This document shows positions 41,411 to 50,018 of a stretch of DNA of 64,000 nt, one piece after another; the first letter of the stretch is position 1; each line of letters starts with the position of its first letter. The DNA is taken from the NCBI RefSeq assembly GCF_013377235.1, contig NZ_CP016226.1:1302001-1366000 (forward strand). The letters run 5' to 3'. The notes beneath the pieces were generated by a model. That model saw only the letters and a program-made list of their open reading frames with translations, was not told the origin of the DNA and did no database searches. Position numbers and translations under genes: made by a program. The stretch is from Mannheimia varigena. Its GTDB lineage: Bacteria > Pseudomonadota > Gammaproteobacteria > Enterobacterales > Pasteurellaceae.

Positions 41411-43960
41411 ATGAAAATCAAAAAATATGTATTCCATCTGACCTGTACAACCCTACTCTGCCCCTTACCTAAAGTATTAGCAGAGGAAGGTTATATGTTA
41501 GATACGGTTGAGGTCAAAGCCCAAGCAATAAAAAAAACAGATGAAGTTTTCATTAAAACAGGGGCAATAAGCACCCGAGATAAAATATTGGAATCAAACC
41601 AAAGCTTAGAGGCTATCGTTCGCTCTATGCCTGGTGCATTTACACAAATGGATAAATCTCAAGGTGTGGTTTCTGTTAATATTCGAGGAGGTTCCGGGTT
41701 TGGGCGAGCTAATACTGTTATTGATGGAATTAGCCAAACTTTCTATGGTAGTTCGACAGATGATGGAGGGCGATCAGGAGGCACATCTCAATTTGGAGCT
41801 TTTATTGATCCTGCTTTTTTAATGTCTGTTAATGTGGAGAGAGGAACCTTCAGTGGTAGTAGTGGTGCCAATGCATTACTTGGAGCAGCAAACTTTAAAA
41901 CCATCGGTGTCAATGATCTAGTTACACAAGGAAATTCCGTAGGTGCTATGTCTAAAATGACTTTTGGTAATAATGCAATAGGCCCAAATTATATGGGTAT
42001 GCTTGCTAGCAAATACCAATTCAATGACTCTGCTTGGATAGGAGCATTATTTGGGCATAGTTGGCGCAAAATCTCTCAAGATTATAAAGTAGGGGGAGGA
42101 CGAAAAGTTACGGATAGTTCAATTGACCTTAGTAAAATTAATGATCTAGATAAAGAAAGTTCTACCACCTCACCATTTAATGCAGCTCATTTAAAACAAA
42201 AACCAATTAGCCGCCTGGCTAAATTGGAATATGGCGATAAATACCAAACCATCACACTTTCTTATCGTGATTACCAAAGTCAGGTAGCTGGTAGGCATTT
42301 AAAAAACCGAAACAACCAGTTAAATTATCGTTTTCACTTGCCCGAATCACCTTGGTTAGATGTTCAAGTGGCCTATGCGGAAAACCAAGGCAAACAAAAC
42401 TACAATAAAGGGAGCCGAGTTAATAATAAATATTTAATTCAAGGTTTGGCAATTAACAACAAAGCGACAACCTTAGATTTAAATAATACCTTTAAAATGT
42501 CTCCGTTTAAAGATGGAGAATGGGAAGCTACATTAGGTTTTAATCGTTTAAAGAACCGCTATAGTAAAAATAGGCATCCTGCAGAATTAAACTATAACTT
42601 AGAGAATGGCGAAACTAATGAAAACAATGATTCTGTGGGAATGACAGCCGTTCGTAAATCGCTTTATACTTCAACTTTTCAGCCCGATGGCGAACAGAAG
42701 TTCGATACTTTTTATCTCGATAATCACTTTAACTATGGTATATGGGGATTGGATATAAACGCAAATATTAATACCGCCCGGTTTATTGGTCAACGTTTTA
42801 AATATTTCCCTTTTACGATTGAAGAATTGGAATCAAATATTAGGGAGGCAAATAGAAACAGGCAGTTTGAACATTTAAAGTCCTTACAATCTCAATTAGA
42901 CAACTTGCGAAAAAAACATTGTACATATATTCCAGATGAGGATTTTCCTAATGATCCTGAATGGGGAGAGTTTAACTGTCCTGATGTCAATATTCCTCAT
43001 ACAGCAACAGGAAAACATAAACGAATTAATTACTCAGCAACCTTGTCTGCTTACATTCACGATTTATTTACACCCTTTATTAGTTATTCTCAAACACATC
43101 GAGCTCCTAATATTAAAGAGATATTCTTCTCTAACTTAGGTGACTATGGTGTAAATACCGCACTACAACCGGAGCAGGCCAAAACAACTCAGTTTGGTAT
43201 TAATGGACTCAAAGAAGGGGTATTCAGTGAAAAAGATAAGTTAGGATTTAAAGTGCTATTTTATAACACTCACTTAAAAAACTATATTTATAATATACAA
43301 CATACCGCTGTTGGTAGTGCCCCAGGTTTATTCATTTTCCACAAAAACTATGAAAAACCAGTAAATACCAAAGGGATAGAATTAGAATTTAGTTATGATA
43401 TAGGTTCTTTCTATGCCAATTTAGCTTATGCCCGTCAAAATACGAATCAACCCGTATCCTTTACAGATGCGAGTTCAAGGGTAGATGCCTCTTCTGCTTA
43501 TGGTTTTAAAACTCAAGGTTTTGGTTCCAGCAAAATTTCAGCGTTACCAAGAGACTATGGCTCATTGGAGTTAGGTACAAGATGGCTTGATCAAAAACTA
43601 CAAATTGGTGGAATGGTAAAATATTACGGAAAAAGCAAACGTATTGCGATAGATGAGTTTAACTACACTTATTATCCTGGAACATACATTGTAAAAGAAA
43701 CTCACCGACTCGAAGAAACTGTAAATAAACAACCTATGATTGTTGATTTTTACGTGAGCTATGAACCAATCAAGTCGCTTATATTAAAGCTAGAACTACA
43801 AAATGCCTTTGACAAAAAGTACATTGATCCTCTTGATGCCAATAATGATGCAGCAAGTCAGAGGGTTTACAATTCTGATATCAGTGATGAACCTATTTAT
43901 ACGCTCAATAATTATGCAAGAGGGAGAACTGTAGTATTTAGCACAAGTTATAAATTCTAA
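41411..43960 (+). CDS. TonB-dependent outer-membrane receptor, ligand unknown
   Basis: 849-residue TonB receptor. Signal peptide ending near KVLA (residue 24), TonB box DTVEVKA, plug with VVSVNIRGGSGFGRANTVIDGISQTFY, a Gly/Ser-rich STDDGGRSGGTSQFGAF block and VERGTFSGSSGANALLGAANF; barrel ends YKF. A large surface loop around residues 475-535 is strongly charged and holds a Cys pair (KKHCTYIPDEDFPND...FNCPD). YSQTHRAPNIKEIFF near residue 560 resembles the FRAP-type block of haem and metal receptors. The Fur-like promoter suggests iron or haem. Codon use is more AT-rich than the TRAP genes next door. Confidence 0.88.
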   Translation: MKIKKYVFHLTCTTLLCPLPKVLAEEGYMLDTVEVKAQAIKKTDEVFIKTGAISTRDKILESNQSLEAIVRSMPGAFTQMDKSQGVVSVNIRGGSGFGRANTVIDGISQTFYGSSTDDGGRSGGTSQFGAFIDPAFLMSVNVERGTFSGSSGANALLGAANFKTIGVNDLVTQGNSVGAMSKMTFGNNAIGPNYMGMLASKYQFNDSAWIGALFGHSWRKISQDYKVGGGRKVTDSSIDLSKINDLDKESSTTSPFNAAHLKQKPISRLAKLEYGDKYQTITLSYRDYQSQVAGRHLKNRNNQLNYRFHLPESPWLDVQVAYAENQGKQNYNKGSRVNNKYLIQGLAINNKATTLDLNNTFKMSPFKDGEWEATLGFNRLKNRYSKNRHPAELNYNLENGETNENNDSVGMTAVRKSLYTSTFQPDGEQKFDTFYLDNHFNYGIWGLDINANINTARFIGQRFKYFPFTIEELESNIREANRNRQFEHLKSLQSQLDNLRKKHCTYIPDEDFPNDPEWGEFNCPDVNIPHTATGKHKRINYSATLSAYIHDLFTPFISYSQTHRAPNIKEIFFSNLGDYGVNTALQPEQAKTTQFGINGLKEGVFSEKDKLGFKVLFYNTHLKNYIYNIQHTAVGSAPGLFIFHKNYEKPVNTKGIELEFSYDIGSFYANLAYARQNTNQPVSFTDASSRVDASSAYGFKTQGFGSSKISALPRDYGSLELGTRWLDQKLQIGGMVKYYGKSKRIAIDEFNYTYYPGTYIVKETHRLEETVNKQPMIVDFYVSYEPIKSLILKLELQNAFDKKYIDPLDANNDAASQRVYNSDISDEPIYTLNNYARGRTVVFSTSYKF

Positions 43961-44015
43961 ATTGCTGACGAAGTAAGGTTATAAGCCTTATTAATAAAAT
44001 CTATATAGAAAGAAG

Positions 44016-44037
44016 TGGTGGGCAGATATGCCCACCA
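44016..44037. terminator. Hairpin between the TonB receptor gene and selB
   Basis: TGGTGGGCA-GATA-TGCCCACCA, perfect 9-bp GC-rich stem between convergent genes. No pure T-run on either side, so strength is uncertain. Confidence 0.65.
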
Positions 44038-44065
44038 TTATCATCTAATACAGCGAAGAAAGGAT

Positions 44066-45913
44066 TTAAAACGTCTCCCTATCCCTCAGTAAATGCACAT
44101 CGCCTTTGCGTCTTAAAAAGCCCGAACGGTCGAAATATTCAATCAACTGCACCGTGAGTTTTCGTCCATAATTGAGTTGATCTCGCAGCTGGTTCACCGA
44201 AATACTACCGTGTTCCGCCACAAATTCTTTAATCAACACCGCAAATTCAGCGATCTGTTCACTCAACAAGAATCGGTCTTTCACAATCGGAATCAAATAG
44301 CCGAGCTTGCCAGCCTTGTAGAGCAAATTCCGCATTTCGGTTTCATCAACCGAGAGCGAACTTGCCACATCACGCACCCAAAGGGCTTGGTTAGTTGCCT
44401 CGAAAAGCGGTCGAATTTGTTGCCAAAGTTGCAATTCGCTCACCGTAAATTCAATGCGATGCTCGGGTAAATGTAGCCAGCCACGGCTGTTGGTTAACTG
44501 TTTTTGCTCAACCAAATCATCAATAAATTGATACGCCAACAGCTCCGGCAAATCTAACAACGTAATGCGATACAGGCGGGCTTTCGTCACCCCAATTTGG
44601 TCTTGATGTTGCTGATGATATTCGGCGATTTTCGCCATCACACGCTGCTGAGCTTCGGTTTTAAAACTCGCATTAAATACCCATTTTGAAGAAGTGTCGA
44701 AATCCAACGCCGCCACATCGTTGGCAAAACATTGTTCCGCCCATAAGAGGAAATCCAACGCCGCCGCTTTATTCTCTAAAACGCATTTGACCCGAGCGGC
44801 AAAATCGTTGCAAGCGGTCGTTTTTGCCAGATTTTTTACCAACGCCAAACGCTCGTCAGTGCGTTTATGACGTTTCGGCGAGTGGATTTCCAACACTTCC
44901 GCCCCGGCTAAAGTTTGGCTGTCATCGCCGCTGCGTAAAATGATTTTGTCGCCCACCGCAATGTGCAGCGGCTCGTCTAAAATCACTTCTGCAAAAAATT
45001 GCTGATTTTTGACCGCTTGTTTTGCCTCAAGCAAATTGAGTTTGCCGGTAATGTGCGAAGCGAAGTGGTAAAAATGCACCACGCAGTTTTCTTTAAAGGT
45101 TTGGTTGGCAGTGAGGGCAACGGTAATGCGGTCGGTGGCGAATTTCGGCTCAAGCTCGGTGATCCAATCGCCACGCTGAATCTCCTCTTTTTCCACATTC
45201 GCAATATTCAACGCCAAACGCTGACCTGCCACACCGATTTCAGACGGCGAATTTTGAGCGTGAATCGCTTTCACTCGCACTTTTTTGCCGTTGGATAAAA
45301 ACAGCTCCGAGCCCACCGCTACCTTGCCTGAAACCGTTGTTCCCGTAACCACCAAGCCAGCCCCTTTTACATTAAATACACGGTCAATCGCATAACGGAA
45401 CGGTTTATTGATTTGCGGATTTTGCTGATTGAGTTGAATTAAGTGGGCTTTCAGCTCCTCAATACCTTGCGAGGTTTTAGCAGAGGTCACAAAGGTTTTT
45501 GCCTCCGCCAAGAACGGATAAGTGGTTTTCACCTTTTCGATTAATGCAGAAATTTGCTCGGCTTCAACACGGTCGGCTTTGGTAATCACCACCATAATGT
45601 GCTGAAAATTCAGCAAGCGGAGAATATCCAGATGCTCTTCGGTTTGCGGTTTAATGCCCTCTTCGGCAGAAATCACCAACAAAGCGTGTTTAATGCCGCC
45701 CAAGCCGGCCAACATATTCGATAAAAACCGCTGATGCCCCGGCACATCAATAAAGCCTAAAATATCGTTCTCAATCGGTAAATAAGCATAGCCCAAATCA
45801 ATGGTCAGCCCTCGTTTTTGCTCTTCGGGCAAATGAGTGGTATCCGTGCCGGTTAAGGCGTGTAAAAGCGAGGTTTTGCCGTGATCGACATGACCGGCGG
45901 TGCAGATAATCAT
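44066..45913 (-). CDS. selB: Selenocysteine-specific elongation factor
   Basis: GTPase that brings Sec-tRNA to UGA codons with a SECIS element. 615 residues: G1 GHVDHGKTS at 7-15, G3 DVPGHQRF near 57, G4 TKAD near 111, EF-Tu-like domains II and III, then four C-terminal winged helices that bind SECIS RNA (ending GGRK-type LNYGRKLTVQLIEYFDRSGFLRRKGDVHLL). Lies downstream of selA and pdxH on the same strand; a terminator hairpin precedes it. The size is typical of E. coli-type SelB (614). Confidence 0.97.
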   Translation of the reverse strand: MIICTAGHVDHGKTSLLHALTGTDTTHLPEEQKRGLTIDLGYAYLPIENDILGFIDVPGHQRFLSNMLAGLGGIKHALLVISAEEGIKPQTEEHLDILRLLNFQHIMVVITKADRVEAEQISALIEKVKTTYPFLAEAKTFVTSAKTSQGIEELKAHLIQLNQQNPQINKPFRYAIDRVFNVKGAGLVVTGTTVSGKVAVGSELFLSNGKKVRVKAIHAQNSPSEIGVAGQRLALNIANVEKEEIQRGDWITELEPKFATDRITVALTANQTFKENCVVHFYHFASHITGKLNLLEAKQAVKNQQFFAEVILDEPLHIAVGDKIILRSGDDSQTLAGAEVLEIHSPKRHKRTDERLALVKNLAKTTACNDFAARVKCVLENKAAALDFLLWAEQCFANDVAALDFDTSSKWVFNASFKTEAQQRVMAKIAEYHQQHQDQIGVTKARLYRITLLDLPELLAYQFIDDLVEQKQLTNSRGWLHLPEHRIEFTVSELQLWQQIRPLFEATNQALWVRDVASSLSVDETEMRNLLYKAGKLGYLIPIVKDRFLLSEQIAEFAVLIKEFVAEHGSISVNQLRDQLNYGRKLTVQLIEYFDRSGFLRRKGDVHLLRDRETF

Positions 45914-45956
45914 AAATAACCCTTCTAATCATAAATCATTGTTTGATGGTATCTAA

Positions 45957-45991
45957 TAAAAAACGAACAGAGGCAAATAGTATTTGCCTCT
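45957..45991 (-). terminator. Terminator-like hairpin between pdxH and selB
   Basis: On the minus strand AGAGGCAAAT-ACT-ATTTGCCTCT (10-bp stem) followed within five bases by a T6 tract. It would reduce transcription into selB relative to selA. Confidence 0.8.
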
Positions 45992-46006
45992 ATACTTTTG
46001 CAATAA

Positions 46007-46638
46007 TTATGGTGATAGCCTCACCTTTTCCCATTCCCCTGATATCAATCGATATTGAATGCGGTCATGCAGGCGACTACTTCTTCCTTGCCAAAATTCA
46101 ATGCAATCTGGCATTAAAATATAACCACCCCAATGTGGTGGGCGAGGTACTTCCAGCGGAAATTTCAACGCAAACTTAGCTGATTTCAATAATAAAACTT
46201 TGTAGTTATCAATCGGTTGGCTCTGCTCGCTTGCCCAAGCTCCTAAACGGCTAGTGTAGGGACGAGAAGCAAAATAGATATCGGACTCAACTTCTGGAAT
46301 TTTCTCAATTCGCCCTTCCACTCGTACTTGTCGTTGTAGTTCCGACCAAAAGAAAGTAAGACTACCAAACGGATTTTCAGCAATCTCCAGACCTTTTCGG
46401 CTCTGATAATTAGTAAAAAATACAAATCCCTGCGAATTAACTTCTTTTAGTAATACCATTCGGCTACTCGGGCGACCATTCTTTGCAATAGTAGCAATAT
46501 TCATTGCGGTCGGTTCATTCACTCTAGCGTTGATTGCCTCACTCAACCATTGCTCAAATTGTGTAATTGGACTTAAGTGACAATCTTTAATAGAAAGTGC
46601 TTTTTTGTGTAATCTTCTCTAATGTGGTGAAGATCCAT
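46007..46638 (-). CDS. pdxH: Pyridoxamine 5'-phosphate oxidase, frame interrupted at a slippery A-run
   Basis: PdxH oxidises PNP/PMP to PLP with FMN. The true start is the ATG at 46638: AGGAGG lies 7 bases upstream and MDLHHIREDYTKK is the family N-terminus. Frame 0 then hits a stop after 21 codons (46573-46575). The rest of PdxH (ALSIKDCHLSPITQFEQWLSEAINARVNEPTAM... to RLSP) continues in the -1 frame. The switch is at A AAA AAG (46600-46606), where six A occur and seven would restore the frame. The full product would be 210 residues. Options are a real mutation, a homopolymer sequencing error, or programmed -1 frameshifting. FMN-binding RPPHWGGY and the C-terminal RLHDR are intact. Confidence 0.85.
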
Positions 46639-46642
46639 TTGA

Positions 46643-48031
46643 TTACCTCCTCAACATTTCAATTAATTTTTCAAACTCCGCCACCGATCTTAAATCCAGC
46701 CAGAATTTTTGCTGAGCGAAGCGTCCGATAATCGGGCTTGGGTAGGTTTTGAACTGTTTTTCGAGAGCGAGCAGATCGCTCTGTTTTTCAGCGGAAATCG
46801 TCACTGCCAGCGAGGGCAAGGTTTCAGAGGGTAACGCTCCGCTGCCGATTTGGGCAAGGCTTGGCTCAATTTGCAAAATATAGCAAGAATCTAACCGCTT
46901 GCTTAGGGCGTTTTTCAAGCGTTCCGCCTTGTGTTGTAAGCTGTCGAGCGATTGGGTGAGTAAATGGAATGTTGGCAGCTCGTCCGTTAATTTTTCTGGG
47001 AATAAATAGTGACGGAGCGTGGCCTCAAGGGCGGATAAAATCACTTTGTCACAACGTAGCACACGCTTCAAAGGGTGCTGTTGCAGCTGCTCTATCATCG
47101 CTTTGCTCCCCACAATAATACCGGCCTGCGGGCCGCCCAATAGTTTGTCGCCAGAGAAAGAGACCAAATCCACACCTGTAGCAACTTTTTGTTGCACCAT
47201 CGGCTCGGCAGGTAGGTTTAGGGCTTTCATATCAGTGAGCGAGCCGCTGCCTAAATCGGTAACCACCGGCAAATTATACTCTTTTCCTAGAGCGACCAAT
47301 TCCTCTTCCGACACCGAGCTGGTGAAGCCTTGAATGTGGTAATTGCTGGTGTGAACTTTCATCAAAAAGGCGGTATTTTCGGTGATCGCATTGCGATAAT
47401 CTTTCAAATGCGTGCGGTTGGTGGTGCCGACTTCCACCAACTTACAGCCCGCCTGAGCCATAATATCGGGAATGCGGAACGCCCCGCCAATTTCCACCAA
47501 CTCGCCACGAGAAACAATCACCTCTTTACCTTGAGCGAAAGTCGCCAACATCAACAACACCGCTGCCGCATTGTTATTCACCACGCAAGCCGCTTCCGCT
47601 CCGGTTAATTGCTGGATGAGTTCGGAAATGTAATTATCTCGGTGCGAGCGTTTGCCCTCATCAATATCAAACTCCAACGCCACATTATGTCGCATTGCGT
47701 TGGTGGCGGCGGAAATCGCCTTTTCCGACCACAATCCACGCCCCAAATTGGTGTGCAACACCGTGCCGGTAAGGTTAAACACGGTGCGGATTTTCACCTC
47801 ACTCAACGCTTGGAGTTTTTCTCCCAACATCGCAAAAAAAGCGTTTTCATCAGCGATAAAGTCAGGCAAGGCTTGATGTTCAATAATCTGTTTACGAGCT
47901 TGTTCAAGCAAAATTCGGGCTTGTTCCACAACGGAAGAAAGTGTAAATTTTTGGCATAATTCGACCGCTTGTGGCTGTTTCAGTAAGGCATCAATTGAGG
48001 GAAGTTGGCGGAATAGTTGTTGCATAATCAT
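46643..48031 (-). CDS. selA: L-seryl-tRNA(Sec) selenium transferase
   Basis: PLP enzyme that converts Ser-tRNA(Sec) to Sec-tRNA(Sec) with selenophosphate; forms a decamer. 462 residues (E. coli 463). The PLP lysine is Lys296 in SFSGDKLLGGPQAGI; NLTGTVLHTNLGRG (near 86) and LEFDIDEGKRSHRD are conserved. Its last codons double as the pdxH ribosome-binding site (AGG AGG TAA), so pdxH is translationally coupled. Divergent from selC. Either ATG at 48031 or 48025 (MQQLFRQLP) could be used. Confidence 0.96.
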   Translation of the reverse strand: MIMQQLFRQLPSIDALLKQPQAVELCQKFTLSSVVEQARILLEQARKQIIEHQALPDFIADENAFFAMLGEKLQALSEVKIRTVFNLTGTVLHTNLGRGLWSEKAISAATNAMRHNVALEFDIDEGKRSHRDNYISELIQQLTGAEAACVVNNNAAAVLLMLATFAQGKEVIVSRGELVEIGGAFRIPDIMAQAGCKLVEVGTTNRTHLKDYRNAITENTAFLMKVHTSNYHIQGFTSSVSEEELVALGKEYNLPVVTDLGSGSLTDMKALNLPAEPMVQQKVATGVDLVSFSGDKLLGGPQAGIIVGSKAMIEQLQQHPLKRVLRCDKVILSALEATLRHYLFPEKLTDELPTFHLLTQSLDSLQHKAERLKNALSKRLDSCYILQIEPSLAQIGSGALPSETLPSLAVTISAEKQSDLLALEKQFKTYPSPIIGRFAQQKFWLDLRSVAEFEKLIEMLRR

Positions 48032-48048
48032 TTTCTTTGGCGAAAGTT

Positions 48049-48077
48049 TTGAACAATTCTAATAAATAAAGTAGAAT
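48049..48077 (+). promoter_or_regulatory. Promoter of selC
   Basis: TTGAAC (48049-48054), 17-base spacer, TAGAAT (48072-48077): five of six at -10 and a good -35. Predicted start about 8 bases before the tRNA. Confidence 0.75.
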
Positions 48078-48091
48078 ATTGCCACACATTC

Positions 48092-48186
48092 GGAAGTGCG
48101 TCATCTCCGGTGAGGTGGCAGGATTTCAAATCCTGTTGAGGACGCCAGCGTTCTCGGGTGGGTTCGACTCCCATTCACTTCCGCCA
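48092..48186 (+). tRNA. selC: tRNA-Sec (selenocysteine), anticodon TCA
   Basis: 95-base tRNA with the long acceptor/T-stem helix and large extra arm of bacterial tRNA-Sec, ending in an encoded CCA. GGAAGTG pairs with CACTTCC at the ends; D-arm CTCCGGTGAG; anticodon loop TTTCAAA with TCA at 48126-48128, which decodes UGA; T-loop GGTTCGACTCC. Sequence is very close to E. coli selC. Divergent from selA, so the whole selenocysteine machinery except selD is in this locus. Confidence 0.98.
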
Positions 48187-48192
48187 AATTCT

Positions 48193-48222
48193 AAGGCTGT
48201 TGAAAATTCAATAGCTTTTTTT
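48193..48222 (+). terminator. Terminator of selC
   Basis: AAGGCTGTTGAA pairs with TTCAATAGCTTT (12 bp, two G.U), AA loop, ends in T7. Confidence 0.9.
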
Positions 48223-48265
48223 ATTTCTACTTTTCTATTTCCCTCCCAAAAGTTTTTCTAAAAAA

Positions 48266-48281
48266 TGAGATCTAGCTCACA
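48266..48281 (+). promoter_or_regulatory. CRP site upstream of nanE
   Basis: TGAGATCTAGCTCACA: right half-site perfect, left half four of five, with A/T flanks. H. influenzae nan genes are CRP-controlled, which supports this. Confidence 0.8.
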
Positions 48282-48392
48282 TTTTCCTATTTTTCTATTT
48301 GTAGTAAAAATTTATAGGTTTATAATTATTTGGAGTATTTCTTCATAAATCTAGTCTTTTGATTACCTTTTAAAATCAAAAAAGGAAGCATT

Positions 48393-49082
48393 ATGTCAAA
48401 ACTATCTCATGATTCTATTTTAGATCAAATCCAAAACGGCTTAATTGCCTCTTGCCAACCTGTCGATGATGGCCCGATGGACAAACCTGAAATTGTCGCT
48501 GCAATGGCGGCGGCGTCTGTCATTGGCGGTGCGAAAGGGATTCGCATTGAAGGTGTAGAAAACTTAAAAGCCGCTCGTGCAGCCGTTCAAGTGCCGATTA
48601 TCGGCATTGTGAAGCGTGACTTACCGGATTCTCCAGTTCGTATTACCCCTTTCTTGGAAGATATTGACGCTTTAGCCGAAGCTGGAGCGGATATTATTGC
48701 TGTAGACGGCACGTTCCGCACACGCCCTGTTAGCATTGAAGATGCGGTAAAACGCATTCACGAAAAAGGCTGTTTAGCGATGGCGGATTGCTCAAACATC
48801 GAAGAAGGTTTGCACTGCCAGCAGCTCGGTTTTGATATTGTCGGCAGCACAATGTCGGGCTATACCGGAGGCAAAGTGCCGGACGAACCGGATTATCAAT
48901 TAGTAAAAGATTTAAAAGCCGCTGGTTGTAATGTCATGGCGGAAGGGCGTTATAACACGCCTGAACTTGCCAAAGTGGCGATTGAAATCGGGGCGGATTA
49001 CGTTACTGTCGGTTCAGCATTAACCCGTTTGGAGCATATTGTCAGCTGGTTTGCGGATTCCATTAAATCGGCTCAAAAATAG
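48393..49082 (+). CDS. nanE: N-acetylmannosamine-6-phosphate 2-epimerase
   Basis: Converts ManNAc-6-P to GlcNAc-6-P in sialic-acid catabolism. 229-residue TIM barrel: N-terminal GLIASCQPVDDGPMDKPEIVAAMAAASVIGGAKGIRIEG, IIGIVKRDL with the catalytic Lys near residue 71, and GADYVTVGSALTRLEHI phosphate-binding end. AAGGAAG ribosome-binding site. First gene of nanE-nanK-nanA under a CRP site. Confidence 0.96.
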   Translation: MSKLSHDSILDQIQNGLIASCQPVDDGPMDKPEIVAAMAAASVIGGAKGIRIEGVENLKAARAAVQVPIIGIVKRDLPDSPVRITPFLEDIDALAEAGADIIAVDGTFRTRPVSIEDAVKRIHEKGCLAMADCSNIEEGLHCQQLGFDIVGSTMSGYTGGKVPDEPDYQLVKDLKAAGCNVMAEGRYNTPELAKVAIEIGADYVTVGSALTRLEHIVSWFADSIKSAQK

Positions 49083-49091
49083 AGGTTCATT

Positions 49092-49994
49092 ATGCGTTGT
49101 TTAGCCATTGATATTGGCGGTACAAAAATAGCCACGGCGATTGTTCAGCATAGTCAGGTTGAGCAACGCCGCCAAGTGCAAACGCCAACGGATAGACCTC
49201 AAGCCGATCAAGCGGCGAGTTTGCACCAAGTGATCAAAGAAATTATGCAGAGCTACCAAGGGCAATTTGATTTTGTTTCGGTGGCTTCAACCGGCATTAT
49301 TAACCAAGGTGTGCTCACCGCTCTCAACCCGAAAAACTTGGGTGGATTGGCGGAATTTCCGCTGAAAGCAAGCATTGCTCGCCACACCGATAAACCAATT
49401 GGGTTATTAAACGATGTGCAAGCGGCGGTGTGTGCAGAATACTTGGTGGAAAACCAACAAGCGGTCAAAAACTTTGTATTTATTACCGTTTCAACCGGTG
49501 TCGGTGGCGGCATTATTTTAAACGGTGAACTGCAAACTGGCCCGAACGGCATTGCAGGGCATATTGGGCATACATTAGCCGATCCGAATGGCCCAGTGTG
49601 CGGTTGCGGTCGAGTAGGTTGTGTGGAAGCGGTTGCCGCGGGGCGTGCGATTGAAGCGGTGGCAAGCAAATGGGATTCCCCTTGTTCGCCAAAAGAAGTG
49701 TTTGAACGCTTCCGACAAGGCAACCCACAAGCGGTCGAATTAGTGGAAAAATCTGCAAAAGCGATTGCCAACCTGATTGCGGATCTCAAAATCAGCTTAG
49801 ACATTCAAAAAGTGGTATTAGGCGGTAGTGTTGGCTTGGCGGAAGGGTATTTGCCGCTGGTTCAACGTTACTTATCTGAAATGCCGACGGTGTATCAATG
49901 TGCGTTGGAAAATGCACAATCTGGACAAGATGCCGGCTTAATTGGTGCAGCTTGGTGGGCAGAAAACTGCCTCAAGCAAGGATTTACTCTCTAA
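49092..49994 (+). CDS. nanK: N-acetylmannosamine kinase
   Basis: ROK-family kinase phosphorylating ManNAc. 300 residues. ATP-binding MRCLAIDIGGTKIATAIV at the N-terminus, VSTGVGGGIILNGELQTGPNGIAGHIGH with the ROK zinc-binding His, and the Cys cluster CGCGRVGCVEAV near residue 174 that completes the zinc site. Nine bases after nanE; AGAGG ribosome-binding site. Contains several uptake cores (49459, 49730) within coding sequence. Confidence 0.96.
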   Translation: MRCLAIDIGGTKIATAIVQHSQVEQRRQVQTPTDRPQADQAASLHQVIKEIMQSYQGQFDFVSVASTGIINQGVLTALNPKNLGGLAEFPLKASIARHTDKPIGLLNDVQAAVCAEYLVENQQAVKNFVFITVSTGVGGGIILNGELQTGPNGIAGHIGHTLADPNGPVCGCGRVGCVEAVAAGRAIEAVASKWDSPCSPKEVFERFRQGNPQAVELVEKSAKAIANLIADLKISLDIQKVVLGGSVGLAEGYLPLVQRYLSEMPTVYQCALENAQSGQDAGLIGAAWWAENCLKQGFTL

Positions 49995-50018
49995 CAAATT
50001 CCCATTCCGGAGATTCAA

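Noticed and set aside
46007..46546. Separate short pdxH starting at a TTG (46546)
   Set aside because: No ribosome-binding site, lacks the N-terminal substrate-binding part, and the true start with AGGAGG is upstream across the frame break.
49253..49804. 183-codon open frame opposite nanK
   Set aside because: Antisense shadow; Cys/Pro-rich translation without domain pattern.
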